From: DALYLB01 sp046154695 | GTDB lineage: Bacteria; Acidobacteriota; Blastocatellia; RBC074 | DNA length: 50,206 nucleotides | NCBI GenBank assembly: GCA_046154695.1 | Contig: JBJXFI010000100.1 | Span: forward strand, 1 to 50,206 | Direction: 5' to 3' | Shown here: positions 32,121-40,669 of the stretch, in pieces | Numbering within the stretch: position 1 is the stretch's first letter | Layout of the letters: every line of letters begins with the position of its first letter | Translations under genes and position numbers: made by a program | The notes under the pieces: model-generated | Told to the model about the DNA's origin: nothing | Seen by the model: the letters and a program-made list of their open reading frames with translations, nothing else | Database searches by the model: none

Positions 32121-33317
32121 ATGAGAAAATTTTCCCCCCTGGTTGCAGCCCTGTCGATTCCTCTTCCATGGCTCTTCCTCAGCTTTACCGGGCGATCGCA
32201 CCACATCGATCCGGCCTGGGCCTCCTTTTTTTCGGGGTTGGCGATTGTCGGATCGGCGTTTCTGCTGGGATGGGGGGCGGAATTGTCCGAGCGGGACATC
32301 CCGCGTTCGCTGGCGCTGATCGTTCTGGCGTTGATCAGCGTGCTTCCGGAATACGCGATCGGGTTGCATTACGCATGGCAAGAGGGGCTCGCCCACTCGC
32401 GAGAGGGGCTCGCGATCGCCAACATGACGGGGGCGAACCGAATCCTGATCGGCGTCGGCTGGGCGCTGGTCTCCATTGTCTATTATCTCAAGCACCGGCA
32501 GAAAGAGATCGCTCTGGACAATTCCCAGGGGCTCGAACTGAGCATGCTGTTGCTGGCCACGGTCTATTCGCTGGTGATCCCGATCAAGGGGACGCTGACG
32601 TGGGTCGATATGGCCGTGCTCTTCGTGATGTTCTTCTTCTATGCGGGGCGGGCGATGGGGGGAGAGAAACACGACGCGGATCTGGAAGGGGTTGCGGCCG
32701 AACTGGATCAGCGTCTGGGCAACGGGGGGCGGCGGCTGGTGGTCCTGTTGATGTTCGGTTTTGCCGGCGCCGTCATCTGGTATTCGGCCGAACCCTTTGC
32801 CGAAGGGTTGAAGGCCACGGGGAAAGCCTACAACATCAGTGAATTCCTGCTGGTGCAGTGGCTGGCGCCGCTCGCCTCAGAGTCCCCCGAGGGACTGATC
32901 GCCCTGCTTTTCGCGCTGAAAGGAAAGGGCTCGACCGGCATCGGCGCGCTCATCTCATCCAAAGTCAATCAATGGACGCTGCTGGTTGGCGCAATTCCCC
33001 TGGCGTATGGCCTCGCGGCCGGGGGGCTCGCCCCCATGATTCTGGACGGCCGTCAGAAGGAGGAACTGCTCCTGACCTCCGCCCAGTCTCTCTTCGCGGC
33101 GGTGATCCTTTCCAACTTCCGATTCGCGCTCTGGGAAGGCGTGATGCTGCTCGTTCTCTTCTCGGTGCAATTGATGCTGCCACAGGAGGAGATTCGCTAT
33201 ATCTTTTGCGGCATCTATCTGGTCGCCACCATGGCGCTTCTGCTGACGTCGAAGATGCGAAGGCGGATGCTTTGGAGCGCGCTCCTGCTGCGAAAATGCG
33301 ATCCCACGAGGCTCTGA
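32121..33317 (+). CDS. Na+/Ca2+ exchanger-like membrane protein
   Basis: This 398-aa integral membrane protein has about ten hydrophobic segments. Two inverted alpha-repeat-like segments carry the ion-binding acidic residues: VLPEYAIGL (E in TM2-3), with NMTGANRILIGVGW, in the first half, and APLASESPEGLIALLFALKG, with SSKVNQWTLLVGA, in the second. This is the CaCA antiporter pattern. The soluble loop between halves (about 170-210) is short. It likely extrudes calcium using a sodium or proton gradient, but the coupling ion is not determined by sequence. Confidence 0.85.
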   Translation: MRKFSPLVAALSIPLPWLFLSFTGRSHHIDPAWASFFSGLAIVGSAFLLGWGAELSERDIPRSLALIVLALISVLPEYAIGLHYAWQEGLAHSREGLAIANMTGANRILIGVGWALVSIVYYLKHRQKEIALDNSQGLELSMLLLATVYSLVIPIKGTLTWVDMAVLFVMFFFYAGRAMGGEKHDADLEGVAAELDQRLGNGGRRLVVLLMFGFAGAVIWYSAEPFAEGLKATGKAYNISEFLLVQWLAPLASESPEGLIALLFALKGKGSTGIGALISSKVNQWTLLVGAIPLAYGLAAGGLAPMILDGRQKEELLLTSAQSLFAAVILSNFRFALWEGVMLLVLFSVQLMLPQEEIRYIFCGIYLVATMALLLTSKMRRRMLWSALLLRKCDPTRL

Positions 33318-33847
33318 TCTCCCGCGCCGGGGAGGCGAAACCGGCCTGGCGGTGGAGACCTCACCCTTGACATAGAGCCCGCTCATTGGTATCTATCGCT
33401 CATTCACTATTCTTGGACCAATACGAATGACTCACTGACGACCGACTCTCTAAGCGACATTGGGAAATCATGATGCGCCCCTTGTGGGCTTGGGGAGACA
33501 CTTGTCGAGGGAGGCCTTCGGAAGGTCCCCCTCCGATCTGTGGCCACTTATGTCCAAATTCACCTCTACTGAATTCAAATCTGGAATCCTGAACGATCCG
33601 AACTCTGACGCATCGGCGGGAGAGGCAGTCCTTCTCGTCGCGTTGCCATTGCGTCCGGGGCGCGAACTTGTCTTCGGCCCGTTGCTGTGTGGAGGATCCT
33701 TGCCGGAATGATCGGAAAGTGAGGACGCTCCTTCCGGAATCGACCTGGATTGACCTGCGGGATCATCGGGATCTTACAACCATGATATTTTTGGGGGTTC
33801 CTTCAGCGGCTCCCAAAGAACGAATTCATTAGAATGTTGCCTAGGCT
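33318..33847. other. 530-nt region with SulP remnant and a possible promoter
   Basis: This long gap precedes the carbon-uptake island. It holds the decayed SulP fragment described separately (33550-33717). A consensus -35 box TTGACA occurs at 33367-33372, with a weak -10 TATCTA at 33390-33395 (17-nt spacer), which would fire toward the fragment. No other gene or convincing repeat was seen in the remainder. Confidence 0.4.
33550..33717 (+). pseudogene. Degenerate N-terminal fragment of a SulP transporter
   Basis: The reading from 33550 gives MSKFTSTEFKSG, then VLLVALPL. After a frameshift it reads RILAGMIG before a stop. The intact SulP gene 130 nt downstream begins MKSKFASFKTD, then FLVALPLCLG and FAGIIAGIIGG. 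The order, spacing and shared LVALPL, GI.AG.IG elements indicate a decayed first copy of the same gene family. It is short and frame-broken, so no product is expected. The call rests on eye alignment only. Confidence 0.6.
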
Positions 33848-35419
33848 ATGAAATCAAAATTTGCATCTTTTAAAACGGACGTATTAGCGGGGGTGGTTGT
33901 CTTTTTGGTGGCCCTTCCGCTGTGTTTGGGGATTGCGCTGGCGAGCGGCGCCCCCTTGTTCGCGGGCATTATCGCGGGGATTATCGGCGGCATTGTCGTT
34001 GGTTATTTGTCCAATTCTGAATTAAGCGTGGCGGGGCCGGCCGCGGGCCTCACTGCGATCGTGCTGGTCGCCATCTCGACGCTGGGATCATTCGAGTCGT
34101 TTTTGCTGGCAGTGGTTTTGGCCGGTGCGATCCAGATCGCGCTCGGATTCGCCAAGGCGGGGACAATCTCGAATTACTTTCCCTCCAATGTCATCGAGGG
34201 GATGCTGGCCGCGATCGGAATTATTATTATTTTGAAGCAGCTGCCTCATGCCATCGGCTATGACAAGGACAATGAGGGAGACTTTTTCTTTATTGAAAAA
34301 GGAACAGGGCACAATACCTTTTCCGCGTTGATCGATGCCGTGAACTATACGCACCTCGGGGCCGTGTTGGTCGCGCTGGTTTCGCTCGCGATTCTGATTG
34401 CGTGGACGAAAATCGAATTTCTGAAAAATCTTAAAGTTGTGCCGGGGGCGCTCGTGGCGGTGGTTGTGGGTGTGATCATGAATGAGGTCTTCACGCGCAC
34501 GGGGTCGCCCCTCTCGATTTCGCAGGAACATCTGGTCAGCCTGCCCCTCCCCGCGTCATTCGCCGATTTTTTTGGCCAGTTTTCCCGGCCGGATTTTTCC
34601 GCGATCACAAATCCCGACATCTGGATCGTCGCCGTCACCATTGCCGCCGTCGCCAGCATCGAAACCCTGCTGTGCATCGAGGCGGCCGATAAGCAGGATC
34701 CGCTGAAAAGGTTCACCAATACGAATACGGAATTGAAGGCGCAGGGAGTCGGAAATCTGCTGAGCGGCCTGATTGGCGGATTGCCCATGACCTCGGTGAT
34801 CGTCCGGACCACGACGAATATCACCGCGGGAGCGAGAACCAAAATCTCCACGATCGCTCATGGCGTTTTCCTGATGGTTTCCGTGATCGCGATTCCTTCC
34901 ATCTTGAACAGGATTCCCCTGGCTTGTTTGGCCGCCATTTTATTGATGATCGGGTTCAAGCTGGCGCATCCCTCCGTGTTCAAGCACATGTGGCAGAGCG
35001 GAAAATATCAGTTTGCCCCCTTTGTCGTCACGGTTGCGGCCGTGGTGTTTACGGATTTGCTGAAGGGCGTGGGCGTTGGGTTGGCGGTGAGTATTTTCTT
35101 TATCCTCCGCGCCAATATGAGATTGGCTTATTACTTCAAGAAAGAAGAGCATCATACGGGAGAAACGATTCATATCGATCTGGCGCAGGAGGTTTCGTTT
35201 TTGAACAAGGCCGCGATCAAACAGACGCTCGCTCACCTGCCGGAAAACAGCAAGGTGGTCATCAACGCGACGAACTCCATGTATATCGATCACGATGTCA
35301 TTGTTCTTATCCGGGATTTTGTTAGTTTCGGAGCACGGGAAAAGGATATTTCCGTCAGTCTTGTCGGATTTAGAGGAGATTACAACATTGAAAATACGAG
35401 CCACGTAAGTTCGTATTAA
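33848..35419 (+). CDS. SulP-family anion transporter (likely bicarbonate)
   Basis: This 523-aa inner-membrane transporter has about 12-14 hydrophobic segments from residue 10 to 430 and a short STAS-like cytoplasmic domain (about 440-523). FLVALPLCLGIALASGAP and the SIETLLCIEAADK and TNITAGARTKIS regions are SulP signatures. SulP proteins move sulfate, bicarbonate, nitrate or other anions. The next gene, 18 nt downstream, is a beta-carbonic anhydrase, which is the classic context for a bicarbonate role. The ATG at 33848 has no strong ribosome site. By eye the gene is less GC-rich than its neighbours to the left, suggesting different ancestry. Confidence 0.9.
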   Translation: MKSKFASFKTDVLAGVVVFLVALPLCLGIALASGAPLFAGIIAGIIGGIVVGYLSNSELSVAGPAAGLTAIVLVAISTLGSFESFLLAVVLAGAIQIALGFAKAGTISNYFPSNVIEGMLAAIGIIIILKQLPHAIGYDKDNEGDFFFIEKGTGHNTFSALIDAVNYTHLGAVLVALVSLAILIAWTKIEFLKNLKVVPGALVAVVVGVIMNEVFTRTGSPLSISQEHLVSLPLPASFADFFGQFSRPDFSAITNPDIWIVAVTIAAVASIETLLCIEAADKQDPLKRFTNTNTELKAQGVGNLLSGLIGGLPMTSVIVRTTTNITAGARTKISTIAHGVFLMVSVIAIPSILNRIPLACLAAILLMIGFKLAHPSVFKHMWQSGKYQFAPFVVTVAAVVFTDLLKGVGVGLAVSIFFILRANMRLAYYFKKEEHHTGETIHIDLAQEVSFLNKAAIKQTLAHLPENSKVVINATNSMYIDHDVIVLIRDFVSFGAREKDISVSLVGFRGDYNIENTSHVSSY

Positions 35420-35437
35420 TCAAACGAACAGGAGAAG

Positions 35438-36130
35438 ATGAAAAAAGATATGAGAACGCTGACGAAGGAACTGCAGGAAAAGATAACTCCGCTGGATGCC
35501 TTGAATATCCTCAAGCAGGGGAATCAGCGGTTCATAAACAACCTGAAGGCGAATCGCAATTTGTTGCAGCAGGCCAACGAAACGCGGGACGGGCAATGGC
35601 CGTTCGCCGCGATCTTGAGCTGCATCGACAGCAGAACATCCGCGGAGCTCATTTTTGATCAGGGACTGGGAGATGTTTTCTCGATTCGGATCGCCGGCAA
35701 TGTGGTGAACACGGATATTCTCGGCAGCATGGAGTTTGCCTGCAAGGTTTCCGGCGCCAAGCTGGTGGTCGTGCTGGGGCATTCGAACTGCGGCGCCGTG
35801 AAAGGCGCCTGTGACCATGTGGAGATGGGGAATCTGACCGAGTTGCTGGCGAAATTGCAGCCCGCGGTCTACGAAGAGAAAACCGTTCCCAATCCGGAAG
35901 AGCGGAATTCCCGAAACTCGCAATTCGTGGAAAGCGTGGCGGTCCTCAACGTAAAGCGGTCGGTGAAATCCATCATCAGCAGAAGCTATATCCTCGAACA
36001 GATGATCGAGAAAGGCGAGATCGGCATTATCGGCGGGATGCACGATTTGGAATCCGGATCGGTGGAGTTTTACGAGGAGACATCTTTCGCGAGCAAGAAG
36101 GACCTGTCGGCCAAGGGGAAGGCGAACTAA
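35438..36130 (+). CDS. Beta-class carbonic anhydrase
   Basis: This 230-aa zinc enzyme interconverts CO2 and bicarbonate. Zinc ligands are C62 (LSCIDSRTS), H115 and C118 (GHSNCGAVKG); the conserved D64-R66 dyad that gates the active site is present. IRIAGNVVN is a further family signature. No signal peptide is seen, so it should be cytoplasmic. AGGAGAAG directly precedes the ATG. It follows the SulP gene by 18 nt, forming a transporter-anhydrase pair that would trap imported inorganic carbon. Confidence 0.95.
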   Translation: MKKDMRTLTKELQEKITPLDALNILKQGNQRFINNLKANRNLLQQANETRDGQWPFAAILSCIDSRTSAELIFDQGLGDVFSIRIAGNVVNTDILGSMEFACKVSGAKLVVVLGHSNCGAVKGACDHVEMGNLTELLAKLQPAVYEEKTVPNPEERNSRNSQFVESVAVLNVKRSVKSIISRSYILEQMIEKGEIGIIGGMHDLESGSVEFYEETSFASKKDLSAKGKAN

Positions 36131-36150
36131 CCCAGACCCAAAACTGGAGA

Positions 36151-36222
36151 TGAACCACGGAGGCCCATGCACGGGGAAGCAAAAACAATCTTTTTCCCTG
36201 TTCCCCGTGCTCCGCGTGGTTC
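36151..36222. repeat. Inverted repeat between carbonic anhydrase and DabA genes
   Basis: GAACCACG...CACGGGGAA (36152-36178) is mirrored by TTCCCCGTG...CGTGGTTC (36201-36221), an imperfect hairpin of about 25 nt arms around 22 nt. It contains a T5 run (36191-36195). The wording ACCACGGAG/CCGTGGT recalls a repeat type common in intergenic DNA of Acidobacteria and Planctomycetes. It may terminate or attenuate the transporter-anhydrase transcript. Confidence 0.6.
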
Positions 36223-36304
36223 AACTCCGAATGTACGATTCTTCGTGTTTTCGTGGGTTGTCCCAATCTTTATCTGGTCCGAATTTAGACGAGAGTCGTG
36301 ATCT

Positions 36305-39256
36305 ATGGTTGCTGAAGCAGCACAAATTGACAGGCAGTCTGACGCGGCGGAGGACCTGCATCGCGTGGTTGCGCACGCGGCGCATTTTCTGCCGGTTCAG
36401 GGGCCGATCGGCGTGTTTATTCATCACAACACGCTGCATGCGTTTCAGCATCTGCCGTTTGAGGACGCCGTGCGGGAAGCGGCCCGGTTGTTCGGCGCCG
36501 AGCCTTTTTTGACGGAGGCGGCGTATCGCAGGGAGCTGTCCGTCGGCCGCATTCGACGGGAGGACCTTTCCGCGGCGCTCGCGCGTGAGCCGGACAAGGA
36601 GATATTGCCGGGCGGCCTGGGGCGTCGAGAGCTGCGGCGATCGATGCTCGATCCGGGGCTGCGTTCGATCACGCCGGACAATATCGAATGGCTGATGGAC
36701 GAAGACGGATTGCTGGATCGATTGCGCGCGGACCTCGCTCCCGCCGCGCGAGAGTCGTTGTTAGCCGGCGCGGACGAGCGCGCCGCGGTGCATGCGTTGT
36801 TTGCGGCGTGTTATCACCGAATGCCGGCGCCCGGGACGGTTGCGCCCGCGCGTCCGGCGCGTCCGCGCGACGCGTTGCTGGCGTTGGACGGCACGGACAT
36901 CGACGAACTCATCAACGCCTGGCTGATTCGATTGTGCGCGGTGTTTCTCGATCAGGGCATGTCGTATTGGCCGATGCCACTGCGCGAAAAAGGGTTTTAT
37001 CAATCGGTGCGCGCGCTGATGTCGCAGCCCGGATTGCTGCCGCCCGCCCTGCTGGATGGATTGAGCACCGCTTTCGAGCATCAGGGCGCGCGGCGCTCGA
37101 CGCCGGCCGATGTGGTGCTGGATTGCCTGCGGGTATTCGGCGTGCCGCAATCGGAATGGGAATCGGTGATCACGGCCGAATTGCTGGCGCTGCCGGGGTG
37201 GGCCGGGCTCATGCGCAAGCTGGAAATGGAGCCGGAACTGGCTCCGCACGAACCGACGCCGTGCTCATTGCTGGATTTTCTCGCCGTTCGGTTGACGATG
37301 ACGGTGGTGGCTGTCGAAAACGCGCGGCATTCGCGCGATTCAGCCCTGCAATTCTGGTTGCAATGGCGGCAACCGATGGCGCCCGCGCCGGTGACGGACG
37401 CGCAGCAAATGGCGCGCGCCGCGCGCGTCTTCGACGTCGCGCAATTGCTGGGTTTGCCGGCGGAACGAATCAACTCCCTGGGCTCGGATGAGTTCAATTC
37501 GCTGGTGGAAGAGATCGACGCCTTTGATGACTGGGAGCGCCGGCGCGTGTGGCATATGGCGTACGAGCATCGTCACGAGCAGGAAATACTCCGGCCATTG
37601 CTGACCCATCGCGCCACGGTTGATCCGCGCCGCCCCGCGAATCGTCCTGCCTCGCAGGTGATCTTTTGCATCGATGAGCGCGAAGAATCCATCCGCCGCG
37701 CTCTCGAGGAAATCGCCCCCGGCGTCGAGACCCTGGGGGCCGCGGGCTTTTTCGGCGTGGCCGTCAATTTTCAGGGATTGGATGACGCGCATGGCGTGGC
37801 GCTCTGTCCGGTCGTTGTGACGCCGCAGCATGCCGTGCTCGAACGCCCGCACGAAGCGGACCATCCTCTTTTTCAGAAACGGAAGCGCCGCCGGATGCTG
37901 TGGGCGGAGGTTGCGCACAACGCCTTCATCGGATCGCGGACGCTGGTGCGCGGCTGGATCGGGGCGCTTGTCCTGGGCTGGCTCTCGGTGTTTCCCCTCA
38001 TCACGCGTGTGTTGACGCCGCGTCAGGCGGGGAGATGGTATGCGCGGCTGGCGGAGCTGTTTTTGCCTGTGCCGCGCACCGTATTGACGCTGATGCGCGA
38101 TGGCGAGGCGGGTCACGAAAAAATGGGGGGCCTGCTGCTTGGCTTCACAATTGAGGAAAAAGCGGAACGGATCGCCGGAACGCTGCGCGCGGCGGGATTG
38201 ATCGAAAAACACGCGCGTCTGGTGGCGATTCTCGGCCACGGCTCGACCAGCCTGAACAACCCCCACGAATCCGCGCACGATTGCGGCGCATGCGGCGGAC
38301 GGCGCGGCGGGCCGAATGGGCGCTTGTTTGCGGCGATGGCGAACCATCCGCGGGTGCGCATTCGCATGCGCGAGCTCGGGGTGAACATCCCCGATGACAC
38401 ATGGTTCGTCGGCGGCTATCACGACACCTGCAACGACGTAGTCGAATTTTTTGACACAGGGGCGATCCCGGCCACGCATGCGGCGGAATTTGCGCGCCTG
38501 TCGGAATCGCTCGATCGCGCGCGGGCGGCGAACGCGCTGGAACGCGCGCGCCGTTTTGAAGCGGCATCTCGCGCCGCGACGCCGCAGGCGGCCTTGCGCC
38601 ACGTCGAGGCGCGCGCCGAGCATCTTGCGGAGCCGCGCCCCGAATACGGCCACGCCACCAATGCTGTTTGCGTGGTCGGCCGGCGCAGCGTCACGCGCGG
38701 ATTGTTTCTAGATCGGCGCGCCTTCCTTATCTCTTACGATGCCGAGCGCGATCCGGAAAATAACAGCCTCGCCGCCATCCTGGGCGCCGCGGGGCCGGTC
38801 TGCGCGGGAATCAATCTCGAATATTATTTTTCGTTCGTGGACAACGAACGCTATGGCTGCGGCACAAAATTGCCGCACAACGTCACCGGATTGGTCGGGG
38901 TGATGAACGGGCATGCCAGTGATTTGCGCACGGGGTTGCCCTGGCAAATGGTCGAGGTGCACGAGCCTGTGCGGCTGCTGCTGATTGTCGAAAATACGCC
39001 GCAAAACCTGATGGATGCCGTGCGGCGCAGCCCCGTCGTGGCCGAACTGGTTGAAAATCGCTGGATCCGTCTGGCCGCGATGAATCCCGCCGATGGCAAC
39101 ATTCACGTTTACCGCGAAGGCATTTTTGACCCCTTGTGCGAGACGGTGGAATTGCCCGAAATCGGATCATCGGTGGATTGGTATCGCGGCAAGCTGGAGC
39201 ATCTGCCGATTGCGCGCGTCACCGCAATCGCTGCTCATCCGAGCGGCGCGCATTGA
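36305..39256 (+). CDS. dabA: DabA (DUF2309) inorganic-carbon transporter subunit
   Basis: This 983-aa protein is the DUF2309/UPF0753 subunit of a DAB-type dissolved-inorganic-carbon pump. DabA resembles a beta-carbonic anhydrase and is thought to hydrate CO2 vectorially with proton-motive force from DabB. The four active-site residues are visible: C455 and D457 (FCIDEREES), H645 (ILGHGST) and C660 (HDCGACGG). The H-to-C spacing of 15 matches that reported for Halothiobacillus DabA. N-terminal signature: VQGPIGVFIHHNTLHAFQ. The first ATG at 36305 lacks a strong ribosome site. Next gene follows by 12 nt. Confidence 0.93.
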   Translation: MVAEAAQIDRQSDAAEDLHRVVAHAAHFLPVQGPIGVFIHHNTLHAFQHLPFEDAVREAARLFGAEPFLTEAAYRRELSVGRIRREDLSAALAREPDKEILPGGLGRRELRRSMLDPGLRSITPDNIEWLMDEDGLLDRLRADLAPAARESLLAGADERAAVHALFAACYHRMPAPGTVAPARPARPRDALLALDGTDIDELINAWLIRLCAVFLDQGMSYWPMPLREKGFYQSVRALMSQPGLLPPALLDGLSTAFEHQGARRSTPADVVLDCLRVFGVPQSEWESVITAELLALPGWAGLMRKLEMEPELAPHEPTPCSLLDFLAVRLTMTVVAVENARHSRDSALQFWLQWRQPMAPAPVTDAQQMARAARVFDVAQLLGLPAERINSLGSDEFNSLVEEIDAFDDWERRRVWHMAYEHRHEQEILRPLLTHRATVDPRRPANRPASQVIFCIDEREESIRRALEEIAPGVETLGAAGFFGVAVNFQGLDDAHGVALCPVVVTPQHAVLERPHEADHPLFQKRKRRRMLWAEVAHNAFIGSRTLVRGWIGALVLGWLSVFPLITRVLTPRQAGRWYARLAELFLPVPRTVLTLMRDGEAGHEKMGGLLLGFTIEEKAERIAGTLRAAGLIEKHARLVAILGHGSTSLNNPHESAHDCGACGGRRGGPNGRLFAAMANHPRVRIRMRELGVNIPDDTWFVGGYHDTCNDVVEFFDTGAIPATHAAEFARLSESLDRARAANALERARRFEAASRAATPQAALRHVEARAEHLAEPRPEYGHATNAVCVVGRRSVTRGLFLDRRAFLISYDAERDPENNSLAAILGAAGPVCAGINLEYYFSFVDNERYGCGTKLPHNVTGLVGVMNGHASDLRTGLPWQMVEVHEPVRLLLIVENTPQNLMDAVRRSPVVAELVENRWIRLAAMNPADGNIHVYREGIFDPLCETVELPEIGSSVDWYRGKLEHLPIARVTAIAAHPSGAH

Positions 39257-39268
39257 GAAATTTCAGTT

Positions 39269-40669
39269 ATGAATGAACGCCTCTTACTCAGTTTGCTGGT
39301 TTTGCCGCCGGGGGGAGTTTGCGCGATCCTGGGCATCGGCTGGCTGCTCGGCTGGCAAATGCGCGAGCGTCTGGTCGCGCGGTTGACGATAATTTGTTAT
39401 GGCGCGGTGTTGTCGGTTGTCGCCGCGCTGTGGTGGCAGTTGCTGACCGGCGGCAAGAGCCAGTTACACGCCGTGTATGGCAATTGGTTTGAGGTCGGCC
39501 ATTACCATTTTCCGCTGGCGCTGTGGGTTGATTACATTTCGCTGCCCCTGCTCACCTTGAGCGCCCTGCTGACGGTCATCGTCGCCGTCTTTTCCCGGCG
39601 GTACATTCATCGCGATGCGGGGTTCTTTCGATTCTTTTTGCTGCTGAATTTCTTTGGCGCCGGCATTCTGCTGTTCTTCGCGGCGGGTTCCTTCGACCTG
39701 ATGATCGGCGGATGGGAGGTCGTCGGCGTCACGTCCATCCTGCTGGTCGCGTTCTTCCAGCACCGCGATGCTCCGATACAGAGTGCGCTGCGCGTCTTTG
39801 CCACCTATCGCGCCTGTGATGTCGGGCTGCTGACAGGAGTCGTGCTGATGCATATTTTTGTCGGCACGTCGGAATTCACGGAAATCCTGCCGAATAATAT
39901 CGAAGTCCATACGCCGCTGGAGGGAAGCTCGGCGACGATGGCCGCGTTTTTGTTGTTGCTGGCCGCGATCGGCAAAGCCGCGCAAGTCCCTTTTTCAGGA
40001 TGGTTGCCGCGCGCGATGGAGGGGCCGACACCTTCGAGCGCGATCTTTTACGGCGCGCTTTCGGTGCACGCCGGGGCGTATTTGCTGCTGCGCGCGCAGC
40101 CGATCATTGCCGCTTCGTCCTATGTGTCTGAAACGATCATTTTGATCGGTTTGATGACCGCGTTTCACGGTACCTTTGTCGGTCGTGCCTCTCCGGATGC
40201 CAAGACGTCGCTTGCGTATGCCTCGATGGCGCAGTTGGGAATCATTTTTATCGAGATCGGATTCGGCTGGCAGTCATTGGCGCTGTGGCATATCGCCGGC
40301 CATGCGATGATTCGCACGCTGCAGTTTTTGCGGGCGCCCTCGATGCTGCACGATCATCATCGCGTGCATGCGGCCGCGGGCGGGCATTTGAGCGCGACGG
40401 GCGCTCACTTCGAGGCGCTGCTGCCCCGGCCGATGCAGCGGTGGCTGTATCGGCTGGCGCTGGATCGCGGGCATCACGATACATTTCTGGACCGGTTTGT
40501 CGTCGCGCCGGTTGCGCGCCTTGCCGGCAGACTGCAGCGGCTTGAGCGGAAATGGATCGGGCTGATCGGCGGCGCGGGCAATATCGACGAGCCGCCGCTC
40601 GCCGCCAAAGCCGGTTTGCTGGCATTGAAATCACCCCTGAATCAAAAGGCGGATGGAGCCGATGCCTGA
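39269..40669 (+). CDS. dabB: NuoL/ND5-like proton channel, DabB-type subunit 1
   Basis: This 466-aa membrane protein is related to NADH dehydrogenase subunit 5 (NuoL) and acts as the proton-translocating partner of DabA. The core has FPLALWVDYISLPLLTLSAL and the conserved AAIGKAAQVPFSGWLPRAM segment, with a TM lysine and PTPSSAIFYGALSVHAGAYL following. It ends after about 330 residues of channel-like sequence plus a soluble tail, shorter than a typical DabB of about 550. It overlaps the next NuoL-like gene by 17 nt, so the second may complete the membrane arm. No NADH module is nearby, arguing against complex I. Confidence 0.88.
   Translation: MNERLLLSLLVLPPGGVCAILGIGWLLGWQMRERLVARLTIICYGAVLSVVAALWWQLLTGGKSQLHAVYGNWFEVGHYHFPLALWVDYISLPLLTLSALLTVIVAVFSRRYIHRDAGFFRFFLLLNFFGAGILLFFAAGSFDLMIGGWEVVGVTSILLVAFFQHRDAPIQSALRVFATYRACDVGLLTGVVLMHIFVGTSEFTEILPNNIEVHTPLEGSSATMAAFLLLLAAIGKAAQVPFSGWLPRAMEGPTPSSAIFYGALSVHAGAYLLLRAQPIIAASSYVSETIILIGLMTAFHGTFVGRASPDAKTSLAYASMAQLGIIFIEIGFGWQSLALWHIAGHAMIRTLQFLRAPSMLHDHHRVHAAAGGHLSATGAHFEALLPRPMQRWLYRLALDRGHHDTFLDRFVVAPVARLAGRLQRLERKWIGLIGGAGNIDEPPLAAKAGLLALKSPLNQKADGADA

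Noticed and set aside
33460..33711. 83-codon ORF in the SulP leader as a real gene
   Set aside because: Its second half aligns with the SulP N-terminus only after a frameshift, so it is better explained as a decayed fragment.
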